Source: Isoetes taiwanensis (Eukaryota > Streptophyta > Lycopodiopsida > Isoetales > Isoetaceae). From it: a stretch of 64,000 nucleotides of DNA. Each line of letters begins with the position of its first letter. The first letter of the stretch is position 1. The translations under genes and the position numbers were made by a program. The notes beneath the pieces are model-generated. The model saw only the letters and a program-made list of their open reading frames with translations. It was not told the DNA's origin and ran no database searches. Below are positions 34,497 to 46,460 of this stretch, in pieces. The stretch is from positions 58,449 to 122,448 of the forward strand of contig JAJEKV010000663.1 in assembly GCA_021234155.1 (NCBI GenBank), read 5' to 3'.

Positions 34497-35230
34497 TTTG
34501 CATAGCATTGGGCACCAACATGCCAAGGTGGCTCCTAACATGCCACCTAGGCTCAAACATGCCAAGGTGGCTCCAACATGCCACCTAGGCTCCAACATGA
34601 CAAAATGGCTCAAACATGCCACCCTGGGCTCCAGCGTGCTCAAACATGCCAAGGTGGCTCCAACATGCCACCCTGGGCTCCAACTTGCCAAGGTGGCTCA
34701 AATATCACCACGTGGGCTCCCAACATGCCACCTAGGCTCCCCACATTCCTAGGTGGCTCAAACATGCCACATAGGCTCAAACATGCCATGCTCAGGCTCA
34801 CTTGGGCTCCAACATGCCAAGGTGGCTCAAACATGCCACCTAGGCTCAAACATGCGGGTGGCTCAAACATGCCACCTAGGCTCCCCAACATGCCACCTAG
34901 GCTCCAAACATGCCCGGTGGCTCAAACTATGCCAAGGTGGGCTCAAAACATGCCACCTAGGCTCCAACATGCCACCTGGGCTCAAACATGCCAAAGGTGG
35001 CTCAAACATGTCCCGTGGGCTCCACCATGCCACCTAGCCTCCAACATGCCAAGGTGGCTCACAACATCACCTAGACTCCTTAAATATGCTCCAAGTTGGC
35101 TCAAACATGCCACCTAGGCTCCAACATGCCAAGGTGGCTCTAACACCGCCACCTAGGCTCAAACATGCCCACGTGGGCTCCAACATGTGCGTGCCAAGGT
35201 GGTACCAACACCACCTAGGCTCCAAGCTTG
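34497..35230 (+). repeat. 19-bp-unit minisatellite, block A
   Basis: Two unit types alternate irregularly: GCCACCTAGGCTCCAACAT and GCCAAGGTGGCTCAAACAT. CCTAGG in the first is a palindrome, and CCAAGGTGG in the second is nearly the reverse complement of CCACCTAGG, so neighbouring units can pair. Frames reading MPPRLQHAKVAQTCH-like repeats are by-products. Confidence 0.85.
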
Positions 35231-37460
35231 GACTAGCCAAAGGAACAAGATGTCCAGGGTTCACCTTTTCAATACGGTAGAAGATTGAAGTGAGAATGGC
35301 GACACTAGGTGCTAGGTGGGCTACATGTGACCATGGTGACATGCCAAAGCTGGCTCCACTACCTAGTAGGGGCGTTCTGAGCAGGTGGTCTCGGGAAGGG
35401 GTTGGTGAAGCTTCGTCTCATGCCTGCTTTATGTATCTATTGCGGTGCATTTTCTCTTGCGTGTGCGGTGTCATCTTTGCACATCACGCCAAGATTTCAC
35501 CTTTTTGAGGGCTAGAATTTTTATACGTGCTTTTCTTTGTGTTTATGCTCAGGAAATTCATAATTAATGCATGGGGCAAACGGGGAAAAATCCTGGTTTT
35601 CAGCCGGTGGCTTGCCAAGTGGCCTTGGAGTATAGGAAAATCCCGGTATTTCGGATGAGTTTTAGACCCTCGATTTTTGATTGGGATGGCCAGCGTTGGC
35701 CTCCAAACGGCGGGGTTTAGACCCGTTTTCAATTTTGGGGCATGGAGGAGGCCGGGATTGCAATGGAGCCTGGCCGCCGTCGTGGCTCAAACGTGAGAAA
35801 TTACCCTGGGGGACAAGTTCCGGCGAGTTTTCCCGGGGGATCAATCACTTACCCCTCACTGGGAGGTGATTGACATCCACCTCCATGCCATTGACTACAA
35901 GGGTGTGTAATAAGCGGCCAGGAGGGGGTGGTCTTACGCCCCGCGAGCTTGGTCCCCTAGGTAATGGGGATGTTAGGGTCCATTGGTGGGGGCAGTTCGA
36001 AGGGAGTGGGGGTCGGCCCTAGGTTCTCAGCCCCGGCTTGGATTAGCAAAGAATAAGATACTTAGGGTTCACCACATTTTTGGTAGAAGATTGAAGTGAC
36101 AATAGGGCACTAGGACTGCTGGGTGGTATACACATGACCCGGGAAAAAGCTAGCTCCAAAATAAAGTGGGGCGTGGTAATAGCCGGTGGCCTCGGGAAAG
36201 GGGGTTGGCTCGGGCTTCGTCTCATGCCCTGCTTGTGTGCTTCTATTGTCGGTGCATTTTTTCTCTTAGCGTTGTGCGGCGTCATGTTGCATATCCGGTA
36301 AGATTTCACCTTTTCGAGACCGGTTTTTATACGTGTTTTTTGTGTTTATGCTCGGAAATTCATAATTAATGCATGGGCGAGGGAAAAATCCTGATTTTCA
36401 GCTTGACTGGCTTGCCAAGTGGGTTGGCGTCCAAGGAAAATCCCACGTATTTTCGGGTGACTTTAGACCCTCAATTTTTATTGGGATGGCCGGATTGGTA
36501 TACATGGGTTTAGACCCGTTTTGATTTTGGGGCATGGAGGCCGGATTGGCGTCCGACCTCTCCAAACGTGCGGCGGGCGAAGTACCCTATAAGGACAAGT
36601 TCCACTACGGTTTTCGAGGGGATCAATCACTTACCCCCACTAGGAGGTATTGACATCCACCTCCATGCCAGTGACTACAAGTGTGTGATAGCGACCTACT
36701 TTCGTTTCTTGGAGGGGGGTGGTCTTACGCCCGAAACTTGGTCTCTAGGTAATGGGGATGTTAGGGTCCATTGGCGAGCAGTTCTTGGATGCCGGTGGGG
36801 GTCGGCAGATGCCACCCCCGGCTTGGACTGGCTGCGAGAACAAGATACTTGGGGTCAAACGAGGCCACGGTAGAAGATCGAAGTGAGAATAGCCACTAGG
36901 GCTGCTAGGTGGTATACATGTGACCCCAGAAGCAAAAGCTAAGCTCCAGCGCTTGATGGGGCGTTCTGGAGCCGGTGGCCTCCAGGAAGGGGTTGGCTCC
37001 AACAGCTTCGTCTCATGCCTCTGCTTGTGCTTCTATTGCCGGTGCATTTTCTCTTAGGTGTGCGGCGTCATCTTTGCACATCTATAAATTTCACCTTTTT
37101 TGGGCCGAATTTTTATCGTGCTTTTCTTTGTGTTTTATGATCCAGGAAATTCATGATTAATGCATGGGGGGAAAAAATCATGGTTTTCAGCCAGGTGGCT
37201 TGCCAAGTGGCCGGCGTCTGAGGAAAATCCCGGTATTTAGGGTGAGCTTTAGACCCTCGATTTTTGATTGGGATGGCCGCAGTTGGTACAGTGAGTTTAG
37301 AACCGCGTTTTGATTTTTGGGGCATGGAGGAGGCCGGTTAGGCGATCGAGCTCTCCATGTCATCTCCGGAATGCCGAAATTACCCTGGGGACAAGTTCCA
37401 CGGCCCTCTTGATGGAGAGCATCCCGAGAATGTAATCCTACCCAAACCCTAGGGTTTGGT
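35220..37460. repeat. Three tandem copies of a ~0.8-kb repeat
   Basis: TAGAAGATTGAAGTGA starts comparable positions at 35,278, 36,084 and 36,871 (periods 806 and 787). Each copy then holds GTGCATTTTCTCTT, GAAATTCATNATTAATGCATGG, GGCTTGCCAAGTGG and TTTAGACCCTCNATTTTT in order. Copies differ mainly by small indels next to CG or GG words. No coding function is visible. Confidence 0.8.
37442..37459. other. 18-bp telo-box palindrome
   Basis: CCAAACCCTAGGGTTTGG is a perfect palindrome of two back-to-back AAACCCTA telo-box motifs. A single copy, so not a telomeric tract. Confidence 0.5.
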
Positions 37461-39400
37461 AGGGTTTATCTCAGCGTCAAAGCGAAAACTAACACATCCA
37501 AAACTTTGCATGGAGTTCTCTTTGTCATGCTCACGGGGACCATGGAGATGGGGTCAAATCCTTGGCTACATGCTTTTCGGACTCCCCTTCTTTGTAGGGG
37601 ATAGGTTCAATCGTTAATGCGTTTTATCTGAATCTGATATGAATTAATCGGCACTATATTTTGTTTATAAAAGCGCTTAAAAATGGGGCAAAAGTGCTTT
37701 CTTGTGACTTTCATTACCGGCGTGAGGCCGTCTGATGGACCGAAGGTCTGTCAAGGAAGCCTTTCCCATGCTAGCGTCTGTGCAGGTATTTTCAGCGTCT
37801 GCAAGCTCCAATTTTCACTGGGTCCCGAAGTTAAAATTCATTCAGTTTAAAAAAAAATCTCGATACAGGGCCTTTAAAATAACGACAAACCGCGAAAATT
37901 TTTCGCGTCGTACCGAGGACACCAAGTGTTTGATATGAGGTTGGAAGATCTTGGTTTGAGTTGACTTTCGCGAAAAATTTTAAAGTTAGCTTTGAATGGA
38001 GCTTCGGCGTCAGGATAGGAAATGATCATTTTTTGGCGTTGGCATTATTTAAAATCGTATTTTTGGGGGCTCCTCGGGAATTTTAATTTTATGCGTATGG
38101 GAACCTATCCACGTGAAAGGGGCTTGTGAAGGGGGTCTAGAAGACCATGTCTGCGTGGCTCTGTCTAAAACTGGGTGCCATGAGGGTAATCCCGAATTAT
38201 TCCCGTACGGGATCACGGGCCCCTCATGGTTTCGGGCATCCCCGAATGTAAAACCCTATCAAACCTGGGGCTCCAGGCGTGCTTTGCGTGCCAAGGTGGC
38301 TCAAACATGCCGCGTGGGAACCGGCATGGCCACCAGGAAAATCCAACCTAAATGTGGGCTCCAACATGCCAAGGTCCTCTCAAACATGCCACCTAGGCTC
38401 AAACATGCCAAATTGGCTCCCACATGCCAAATTGGCACCTAGGCTGGGGCATGCCACTGGGCATGTGTGTTTAGCAAAGGTGCACCCAAGCTATCTGAAT
38501 TGGGATCATTTTATTTTCCGGCGTTTTGATTTACCCTCCTCCGATTAATAGCCAATTGAAGTCAAGAACACATTTTGTAGTAGCAATTTTTGGAATGATT
38601 CGGGATGTCGCCAATAGATCAAACCATTTATTTAGGTTGCCATGGCTCTACATGTTTGAAAAGGTACACGTAGGGTCCCAAGGGTAAGTGCCCGACCCGC
38701 GTTTTGGCCTCCATAGCGTAAACCAAATCTCACGGCAGAGCCGCGGGTTTCACGTTTTGGAGGCATACCCTTGGTGGACCCGGGATCTTGCACAATGTCA
38801 TGAGGTAGTGGGGGGCGTTGAGCGGAAAGATGGAGCCCCTAAAACCTTCGAGAAGCGATTCGACCCAAAATGTCCTCTGGAAGGTCCACGGCCACGAATG
38901 GGCAACTCCCACCGGAACTATGATAGGGATACCCAGCGAACTTCGAAACATTGACATTACCCGAGGAGACCCAAGTTTAGGTAGGCGAAGACCACCCTGC
39001 TCGGTAAATCAAGTAGCTCATGTGTGACGTTCATAGTGAATTGGCCTTAGCGAAGGGTGCGAATCTGCCATGTAGAGGGTTCATGCTTCTTTTGCTGCAA
39101 AAATGGCCAGTGTAACTTGGTCCCTAAGGTAATTCGACGGACGATATATGGCGAAGTCAAATCTCCACAAGAACCTTTATGCCCAAGCGACGGTGGCTTT
39201 CTACATGGTCATTCGCCGCGGGACACTGCGGTTTGATATGTTCTCTCGGACGGATCTTGAATTTTTGATACTTGAAGAGTGGATTCAAAGTGGGATGGGA
39301 AAGCTGGGCTCGCAGGGAAGGGAGGCATTATAAAACCCTCGGGAGGGCACTAGTAGGAAGCTTGCCTCGGTAACCTTTGTGATGTCCCGTCTCGGGGTGC
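37461..39400. other. Mostly unassigned; short minisatellite island
   Basis: At 38,270-38,460 a few CCAAGGTGGCTCAAACATGCC-type units appear, a detached piece of the arrays on either side. The remainder shows no gene that I recognise. Confidence 0.45.
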
Positions 39401-40575
39401 GGCCACCTAGGCAACAGCGTGCCACCCTATGTCCAACATCCACCTAGGCTCCCAACATGCCACCTAGGCTCAAGTGTGCCAAGGTGGCTCAAATGTGACC
39501 ACCTAGGCTCCAACATGCCCGCGTGGGCTCCAACATGCCACCTAGGCTCCAACATGCCACCTAGCATGCCACCCTGGCCTCCAACATGCCCGCGTGAGCT
39601 CAACATGCCACATAGGCTCCAACATGCCAAGTTGGCTCCAATGTGCCACCTAAGCTCAAGCATGCAAGGTGGCTCAAAATGCCACCTAGGCTCCAACATG
39701 CCACCAAGGCTTTTAACATGCCGGTAGGCTCCAACATGCCACCTAGGCTCCAACATGCCTCGTGAGGCTCATGCCACCCTGGGCTCCAGCGTGCCACCTA
39801 GGCTCCAACATGCCAAGGTGGAGGTTTCTCACCACCTAGGCTCAAGCGTTGCAGGTGGCTCAAATTTCACCACCTAGGCTCGAGCATGCCCACGTAGGCT
39901 CCAACATGCCATCAGGCTCCAACGCCCTCGGCTCCAACATGCTTGCGTGCTCCAACATGCCACCTAGCATGCCACCAAGGCTCCAACATGCCACCAAAGG
40001 CTTCCAGCATGCCCGTAGGCTCAACATGCCACCTAGGCTCCAACATGCCTGGTGGCTCTAGCATGCCACCCTGGGCTCCAACGTGCCACCTAGCTCCAAC
40101 ATGCACGGGCTCAACGGCCACCAGGCTCAAACATGCCACCCTAGGCTCCAACATGCCATGTAGGCTCCAACATGCCAAGCCCAGGCTCCAACATGCCACC
40201 TAAGCTCGGGGCATGCCGTGGGCTCCAACATGCCCACCTCCAGGCTCCAACATTTGCCACCTAGGCTCAACATGCCACGAGGCTCCAACATGCCAAGTTG
40301 ACCAGCGTGCCACCTAGGCTCCAACATGCCAAGGTGGCTCACATGCCACCTAGGGTGAAATATGCCAAGTTGGCTCCAAACATGCCACCTAGGCTCCAAC
40401 ATGCCACCTAGACTCAAACATGCCAAGGTGGCTCCAAACATGCCACCCTAGGCTCCAACATGACAAGGTGGCTCAAACATACCACCTAGCTTCAACATGC
40501 CACCTAGGCTCCAACATGCCAAGGTTGGCTTCAACATGCCAAGTTGGCTTCAACATGCCACCTAGGCTCCAACAT
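39400..40575 (+). repeat. 19-bp-unit minisatellite, block B (forward)
   Basis: Roughly sixty units of the types seen in block A, more degraded, with deletions such as GCCACCAAGG and GCCCGCGTGG. Orientation is CACCTAGGCTCCAACATGC. Confidence 0.85.
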
Positions 40576-41530
40576 GCCATGTCACCACTTGGAGTGCCTG
40601 GGTGGCATGCTGGCTATTGGCATGCCTTCTAGGTGGCATGTTGGGCCCGCCAGTGGGATGTTGGAGCCTGGGTGGCGTGTAACATGTTGGACATCGTGGC
40701 ATGTTTGAGGCTTCCTTAGCATGTTGGGCCCACATGGCATGTTGGAGTCCCACGTGGCATGTTTGAGCCACCTTGGCATGTTGAAGGTGGCATGTTGGAG
40801 CCAACTTGGCATGTTTGGAACCTACTTGTGATCTGAGCCACCTTGGCATGTTGGGCATAGGTGGCATGTTGGAACCCAAAGTGGCATGTTTAAAAGGTGG
40901 CATGTTGAGTCTAGGTGGCATGTTGGAGCCCATGTGGCATGTTTGAGACACCTTGGCATGTTTGAGTACGTGGCATGTTTGAATAGCAGGGGTGGCATGT
41001 TGAGCCCATGTGGAATGTTTGAGCCACTTAGGCATGTTGGAGTCTAGGTGGCATGTTGGAGCCCGTGGCATGTTTGAGGCTACTTTGGTATGCTTGAGCC
41101 CACAGGTGGCATGTTTTGGCATGTTGGACTTCAGGTGGCATGTTTGAGCCACCTCGATCGTATTGAGCCCACATGGAATGTTTGAGCCAACTAAGTGGCA
41201 TGTTGCGACCCATGTGGCATGTTTGAGCCACCTTGGCATGTTGGAGCCTAGGTGGCATGTTTAAACCCACCTTGGAATGTTGGAGCCTAGGTGGCATGTT
41301 GGAGCCAGTGGCATTTTGAAGCCTAGGTGGCATGCTTGAGCCAACTTGGCATGTTTGACCCTATGTGGCATGTTGGAGCCTAGGTGGCATGTTTCAACCA
41401 CCTTGGCATGTGGAGCCTAGGTGGCATGGTAGAGCCACGTGGCATCGCTTGCGAACCACCTTGGCATGTTGGAGCCGCATGGCATGTTAGATCACATGGC
41501 ATGTTAGAGCCCCATGACATCTTTGGGCCA
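40576..41530 (-). repeat. 19-bp-unit minisatellite, block C (inverted)
   Basis: The same units appear as reverse complement (GGCATGTTGGAGCCTAGGTG) from about 40,610 onward, so blocks B and C form a head-to-head inverted array of about 2.1 kb. The switch lies at 40,580-40,610, in CATGTCACCACTTGGAGTGCC. Confidence 0.85.
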
Positions 41531-41960
41531 AATGGCATGAATCATGATGGATCCTAGGGGCACTGGCGTTTGAACCATAAAATGAACATATGAATTAAAC
41601 CATTAAAAAATATTTCATATAACCAAGATGGGCGACTAAGATCTTGATCCCCATCCTATTATATTATTGGCCCTTAGAGCGGCGGTGTGATTCCGCGATG
41701 ATATCAGCGGCGGGATATTGATCGGGTCCTCTCCTTTCATTGGCTCTAGCGGGCACGGGATTAATGGCCACTGTATTTTTCATTTCCCTCCATTATGGCG
41801 ATGGTGGGGCTTCTTTGCCATACTGTATTTTTCATTCCCTCCCTTAGCTATGGCGATGGGAGCTCCTTAGGTTATGGCTTCTGCGGCTTCGATTATGGTT
41901 CGGTTATGGTTTGTTATGGTGAGGAGGAGGCGAGAGGTTATGATCTGCTGCGTAGCTTGG
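41531..41960. repeat. Local duplication
   Basis: ACTGTATTTTTCAT with a following CCCTCC...ATGGCGATGG occurs twice, about 53 bases apart (about 41,770 and 41,822). Otherwise unassigned. Confidence 0.45.
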
Positions 41961-42130
41961 TAGCGACATCTCGGCAGAATCCGGCATTTTTTACGTAGCG
42001 GATCTTTCTTTTCGGCATCTTTCGGCCAAATCCATAGCGACATCTCGGCGGATCGGCATCGTTTGCGTAGCGGATCTTTCTTTCGGCATCTTTCGGCCCG
42101 GATCCGTAGCGACATCTCGGCGGATCCGTA
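41961..42130. repeat. ~73-bp tandem repeat
   Basis: TAGCGACATCTCGGC, GTAGCGGATCTTTCTTT and CGGCATCTTTCGGCC recur two to three times in order. Confidence 0.6.
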
Positions 42131-43969
42131 GTAGGCTTTTGTAGGTTACATGCAAAGCAAAGGGAGAAATAATCCGGGTCTGCTTTTGTTTGAACTCTAT
42201 TTCTTTGCTTTCTGCCGGTGAAATGAAAGGCTGCTATTTTGTTCTCAGATTTCTCTTTTTTTCTTCATATTTTGCTTTCCCAGATTTTCTCCTTTAGGGA
42301 CCGTTCTATTATCGGTGGAGTTAGGGTTTTGAGCGGCTAGGCGGTTGTTGATTAGCAAAAAGAACACATGAGGTCCACTCAAGCTTTTCATCTTCTTTGA
42401 TTTTTTTTTTCGGATAAAATCGGCATGACTCATTTCTTTGATTTTTTCTTGGATAGGAATTCTTTGCTGGTGCTCGTGTTTTGCCTTGACTTGATGATAT
42501 CTTTGCTTTCCTACCAAAGCGGTAGTTTTTCCCTTCAAAACCTTCACTATTTGTACATGCATCTTATTTCGGTTTTATGGCATCTTATTTTGTTGATCTG
42601 GCCGGTTAAGCTATGATATGATTAATGGAAATAAAATCATTCATTTCTTCAACCGGTTAATGCGGTTTATGGTTTATTGTCTAAATTTTGTGTGTTGATC
42701 TTTTCCATCCAATCTCATGGTTGTAATGACACATTTATTTGCTGACAATGATCTATCAATCAAAAGATAAAATAAAATAACTTTGATAGGGAAGCACTTA
42801 CAATTAATGATTCAAACCAAACGACAATAAATTACAATGCCAAACGACAATAAACTACAATATGATCCTATTGTTTTTTAATTGTGGTATATATTAGTTT
42901 TTTATTTGAATGTATGCCACGTGCCAATATATGATTAGTTAGAAGTTATATTAGAAACAACACCTTGTTTTTTCTATATGTGCTAATAATGTTTTTATTT
43001 GAAAAAGTAAAGCCGTTAATGTCGATACTTGATTAGTTAAAATACCATTTTATTATTTATAAAATATGCCCGTGTCAATATTTCATTAGTTAAAAGGCAA
43101 TTGAAAACAACACCTTGTTTTTTCTATATGTTATTATAATAATTTTTTACATGTAAAAGTAATTTAGAAAAACAATACTTAATAGCATAAAAACAACATC
43201 AAGATTTCAAAAACACCGTGGTACTTTGTTAAATAACATGTAACTATTTTAAAAAACAATCTTACTTTCATGTTGTAATTTAGCTTTCCACATATGGTAA
43301 TATGAAGACCTACATATGTAATTTTGAAGATAAACAACGCATGGTTCTATTAAAAACTCTTGATGAATGAAAAAAAAAAAAACACGTTGATAAAAAAATC
43401 ACAAAAACCATGTCAATTTTTTCTGGCGTGGATTTTTGCGCAAAAAACCACTTTCTCTCTTTGTGCAAATCCGGATAAGCAGGCCACGTGGACTTTTGGG
43501 GCCATTTTGGTGTTGTTTTTGGCATAAAAACAACTGCCAGGTACAACTAAAACAAGCTGTGGACCAAAATTGAGGGGTGTGTTATCAAGATGCGGAAGTA
43601 GTGGATCCAAGACAAATAAAGGAAGCCGGTCCTTGCAAGGCGAAACCTCTCTAACCTTGGTTCGGCACTTTCAATCTTTGCACAATGCCTTCCACAGGCG
43701 GCCGCCAGATTAAGCTCCTCGATTTTTGTGCGCTCAAGTTACGGTAATAGTTCCCCATTTCGACCTACGTATCTTGGCATATGGCGAATCCGTCTGCGCG
43801 ACTTGGTTTATCTTAATCATTCCTTCCCATTTTTTTTTAAATCTTTATTCATCTTACCGATGCGGAACTCAAGTTCTTTGAACCTTCATTTGTAACACCT
43901 GCGGGCTTTGATCACAAGTTTGCAACCTTGCCCTTTGAATCACCGATCTTGTAGAGTTGATCCATTCTC
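42131..43969. other. No recognised gene; one duplication
   Basis: AACAACACCTTGTTTTTTCT followed by ATATGT occurs near 42,957 and 43,109 with partly matching flanks, a diverged duplication of about 150 bp. Other parts are AT-rich and unassigned. Confidence 0.45.
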
Positions 43970-44420
43970 CGGTGTCTGTTGAATTCATCGGAAAGTAATC
44001 CAAGGTTAGTACCACATGACACAACAGGCACCACTTTACACACCACAAATTCCATCATGACAAACTTTGCACCACAAATGGCGTCATATTCACCACATGT
44101 GGTGTGGCATGGCACCAAACCCGGTGCCACATGCCCACCATATTTCCCACAATGCACCCAAGGCACCACATATGGCAATCCATTGCTTAAGCACCACAAA
44201 ATGGCGTCAAAGACACCACATGTGGTGCAAATGTCAGATCCATAGTGGTGCCACATTAAAACACCACATGTGGCACCACAATGCGAAGGCACCACATCCG
44301 TGGGGCATCCACCACCCCATATGTGGCGGATATGGCGTGGTGCAATATTTAGCGCGTTAGTTGGCACCACATATGGCGGACAATCCACCATTCACAAGTA
44401 TCACCATATCTAACATCACA
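43970..44420. repeat. CACCACATGTGG minisatellite
   Basis: GGCACCACATATGG, CACCACATGTGGTG and close variants recur about fifteen times at irregular spacing. CCACATGTGG is palindromic, so single units can self-pair. Confidence 0.7.
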
Positions 44421-44766
44421 TATGACACTAAGTATAGAAACATATGGAAGCCAATTCACTATTAGGATAAGGTACCACGTTTGGTACTATATGTGACACT
44501 ACATATGCTACAAACTATATTATTAACATATAAGCGGCACCATATGACTGTCATGTAACACATTTGGAGCTACATACTCTTTGAACTGAAATTATCCACC
44601 GCGACTCGAAACTAGCGGCACAAATTTCCTACACATAACACAACACACCCAAATGAAGAAGTAAGTGGTGTGCACGATTATTCAAGCTTGCTAGACCTTC
44701 TTTGGAAAATACTTGGTTCAATATTAAATTGCATCATATGGTGGTTCGGAAGAAGAGGGTTGAAAA

Positions 44767-45117
44767 GTACCTATTTTTTCGGTGATTTTTCCAGAGATTC
44801 TTCTTCTTGAGGAGGCTTGAATTGTGGCCTAGTCATTTCAAGAGAGGAAGCATCATCGTGGCGGGGTTGCTCTGCTTCCTCACTATTTGAAATGATTGCA
44901 TGCTTCCTCTTACGTTGGGGACGGAGGAGGCTTGGACCCTTTTTCTCTTAAGCGTTGCGGAAACTCAACCAATTTATTTCTTTTCCTTTTGTGTGAAGGT
45001 AATACGCCTTGACCATAGTGCGTGAGGCCATGCCTCCCCGGGCACACTTCACACTTTGTGATTTTTTTTGTAAAGGCACATATATTCATTATACCTCTCG
45101 GTGCTCATATTCTTCAA
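44767..45117 (-). pseudogene. Basic, low-complexity protein tail, unknown
   Basis: Minus-strand text in shifting frames reads NMSTERYNEYMCLYKK, KCEVCPGRHGLTHYGQGVLP, SHKRKRNKLVEFPQRLREKG, then HAIISNSEEAEQPRHDDASS before a stop near 44,770. CEVC...H is zinc-ribbon-like, and KRKRNK could be a nuclear signal. It is protein-like but unassigned. It lies shortly left of a Helitron 3' end, so it may be captured sequence in that Helitron. Confidence 0.3.
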
Positions 45118-45710
45118 CCTGCATGATGAAACAAAACAATATTCTAAACAACGAGAGAATCATGGGCATCCCCAGAATCTAGAATGCAACCCACACAGTA
45201 AGTGGATTTTCCTAATACTTTCGGTCCCCAAGCGGACTTCGATTTCTTCTTTGTGTGGCGTAATGCTTTTCTTTTGTAGTACATTTCCTTGTAAGGTGTA
45301 TCCGTGGCATTCAAGTCGGTATGATCGAGCTATTTCGTGATCGATCTTCTTGCGAAAATCGAGAAATGGTCTTCTTGGGATTAAGGGGCGCGTGATCGAG
45401 TTTTGAGGGAAAATGAAAATTGAGAATGAAATGGTCTTCTTAGGATTAAATGGCGTGATCGAGTTTTTGAGGGAAAATGATGGGTAATGCGTTTGAATAA
45501 GCCCTGAATAAGACTGAAAGGACAAAATTTTGAATAAGTAATCATGTGTATTTTTGAAAAAATAACTCCCTCTCCCACTACAAATTCGGTAGTTCCCACC
45601 ACACTTAGCACCCAAAATGTGGTGCTAAAATGCACGTTTTTGTTCCACTACAACATGCTTTCACCCAAAGGCCACAAGCTCTTATGCGCGCAACGATGCA
45701 TGGAACATGT
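45118..45710. other. Duplicated GATCGAGTTTTGAGGGAAAAT stretch
   Basis: The phrase AATGGTCTTCTT.GGATTAA..GGCG.GTGATCGAG occurs twice (about 45,365 and 45,430). No gene is recognised. Confidence 0.4.
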
Positions 45711-45896
45711 TTCATTCTTGCCAATATTCGTTGTTGAAGTTGCGTTGTTAGAGTTGCATATATGGAAAAAGGTTCGGTAAAAACACATACAGGACATTAG
45801 CGCTTCATTCTTGCCAATATTCGTTGTTGAAGTTGCGTTGTTGAAGTTGCATATATGGAAAAAGGTTCGGTAAAAACACATACAGGACATTAGCCC
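45711..45896 (+). repeat. Tandem duplication, 93-bp unit
   Basis: 45,711-45,803 and 45,804-45,896 differ at only two or three positions. The second unit runs straight into the Helitron terminal hairpin. Confidence 0.9.
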
Positions 45897-45922
45897 AGCA
45901 ACGCTGGGCACACGTTTACTAG
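45893..45922 (+). mobile_element. 3' terminus of a Helitron (H0)
   Basis: GCCCAGCAACGCTGGGC (7-bp stem, 3-nt loop) followed ten bases later by CTAG matches the hairpin-plus-CTRR end of plant Helitrons, and the same hairpin occurs at three more sites. The next base starts another Helitron (TCTTTATTATAATG). The matching 5' end of H0 was not found upstream, so its length is unknown. Confidence 0.8.
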
Positions 45923-46460
45923 TCTTTATTATAATGTTATCCGGTGTGTCTTGAATCACGCCTTAAATCGGGCGGCTAGGATCGATCTGACCAAATCCAA
46001 CGGTTCATAATCGAAAAACCTGTTTTGGTTATCGAAGGGGTATGGAGTCCGACGTGCCCACTCAACAATTTCCTTTCCATCTACCTGTATCTTGCTCACC
46101 ACTGTTCTATCCTTTCCATATATTTGTATCTTGCCGAATTGCTTTCACTGAAGATCTCCGCTGCGTCCCGTTTAAAATTTTCAAGGTACGAAGTAGTCTC
46201 TTATTTCTCTTTGCATATCAAGGTTTCGAAGTACTGGAGGGTTGATGCCATAAAAGTTCTTTTGAGTTTTCGTAGTAAGTTTATGGCAGATAACGAAAAA
46301 CTAGGTATTGTCTTTGATCGGTGGCTGCTAAGCTACTGATGGCATTTGCTTATTAACACTGCACAACAAAGCATAGCGAGAAAGTGAGAATCTTGAGCAC
46401 TCGCCAAAGCTTATTTAAAGAAGATGATCCCCATCATTAATGAGCTCCAACGGTGTGTAA

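Noticed and set aside
37442-37459. Interstitial telomere
   Set aside because: Only two opposed AAACCCT units; no tract.
34417-41333. Many frames with MPPRLQHAK- or MLEPRWHVGA-like repeats
   Set aside because: They track the 19-bp minisatellite in every frame and both strands, so they are by-products.
34497-41530. CRISPR array
   Set aside because: Units vary, no constant-length unique spacers, and no cas genes. A eukaryotic minisatellite.
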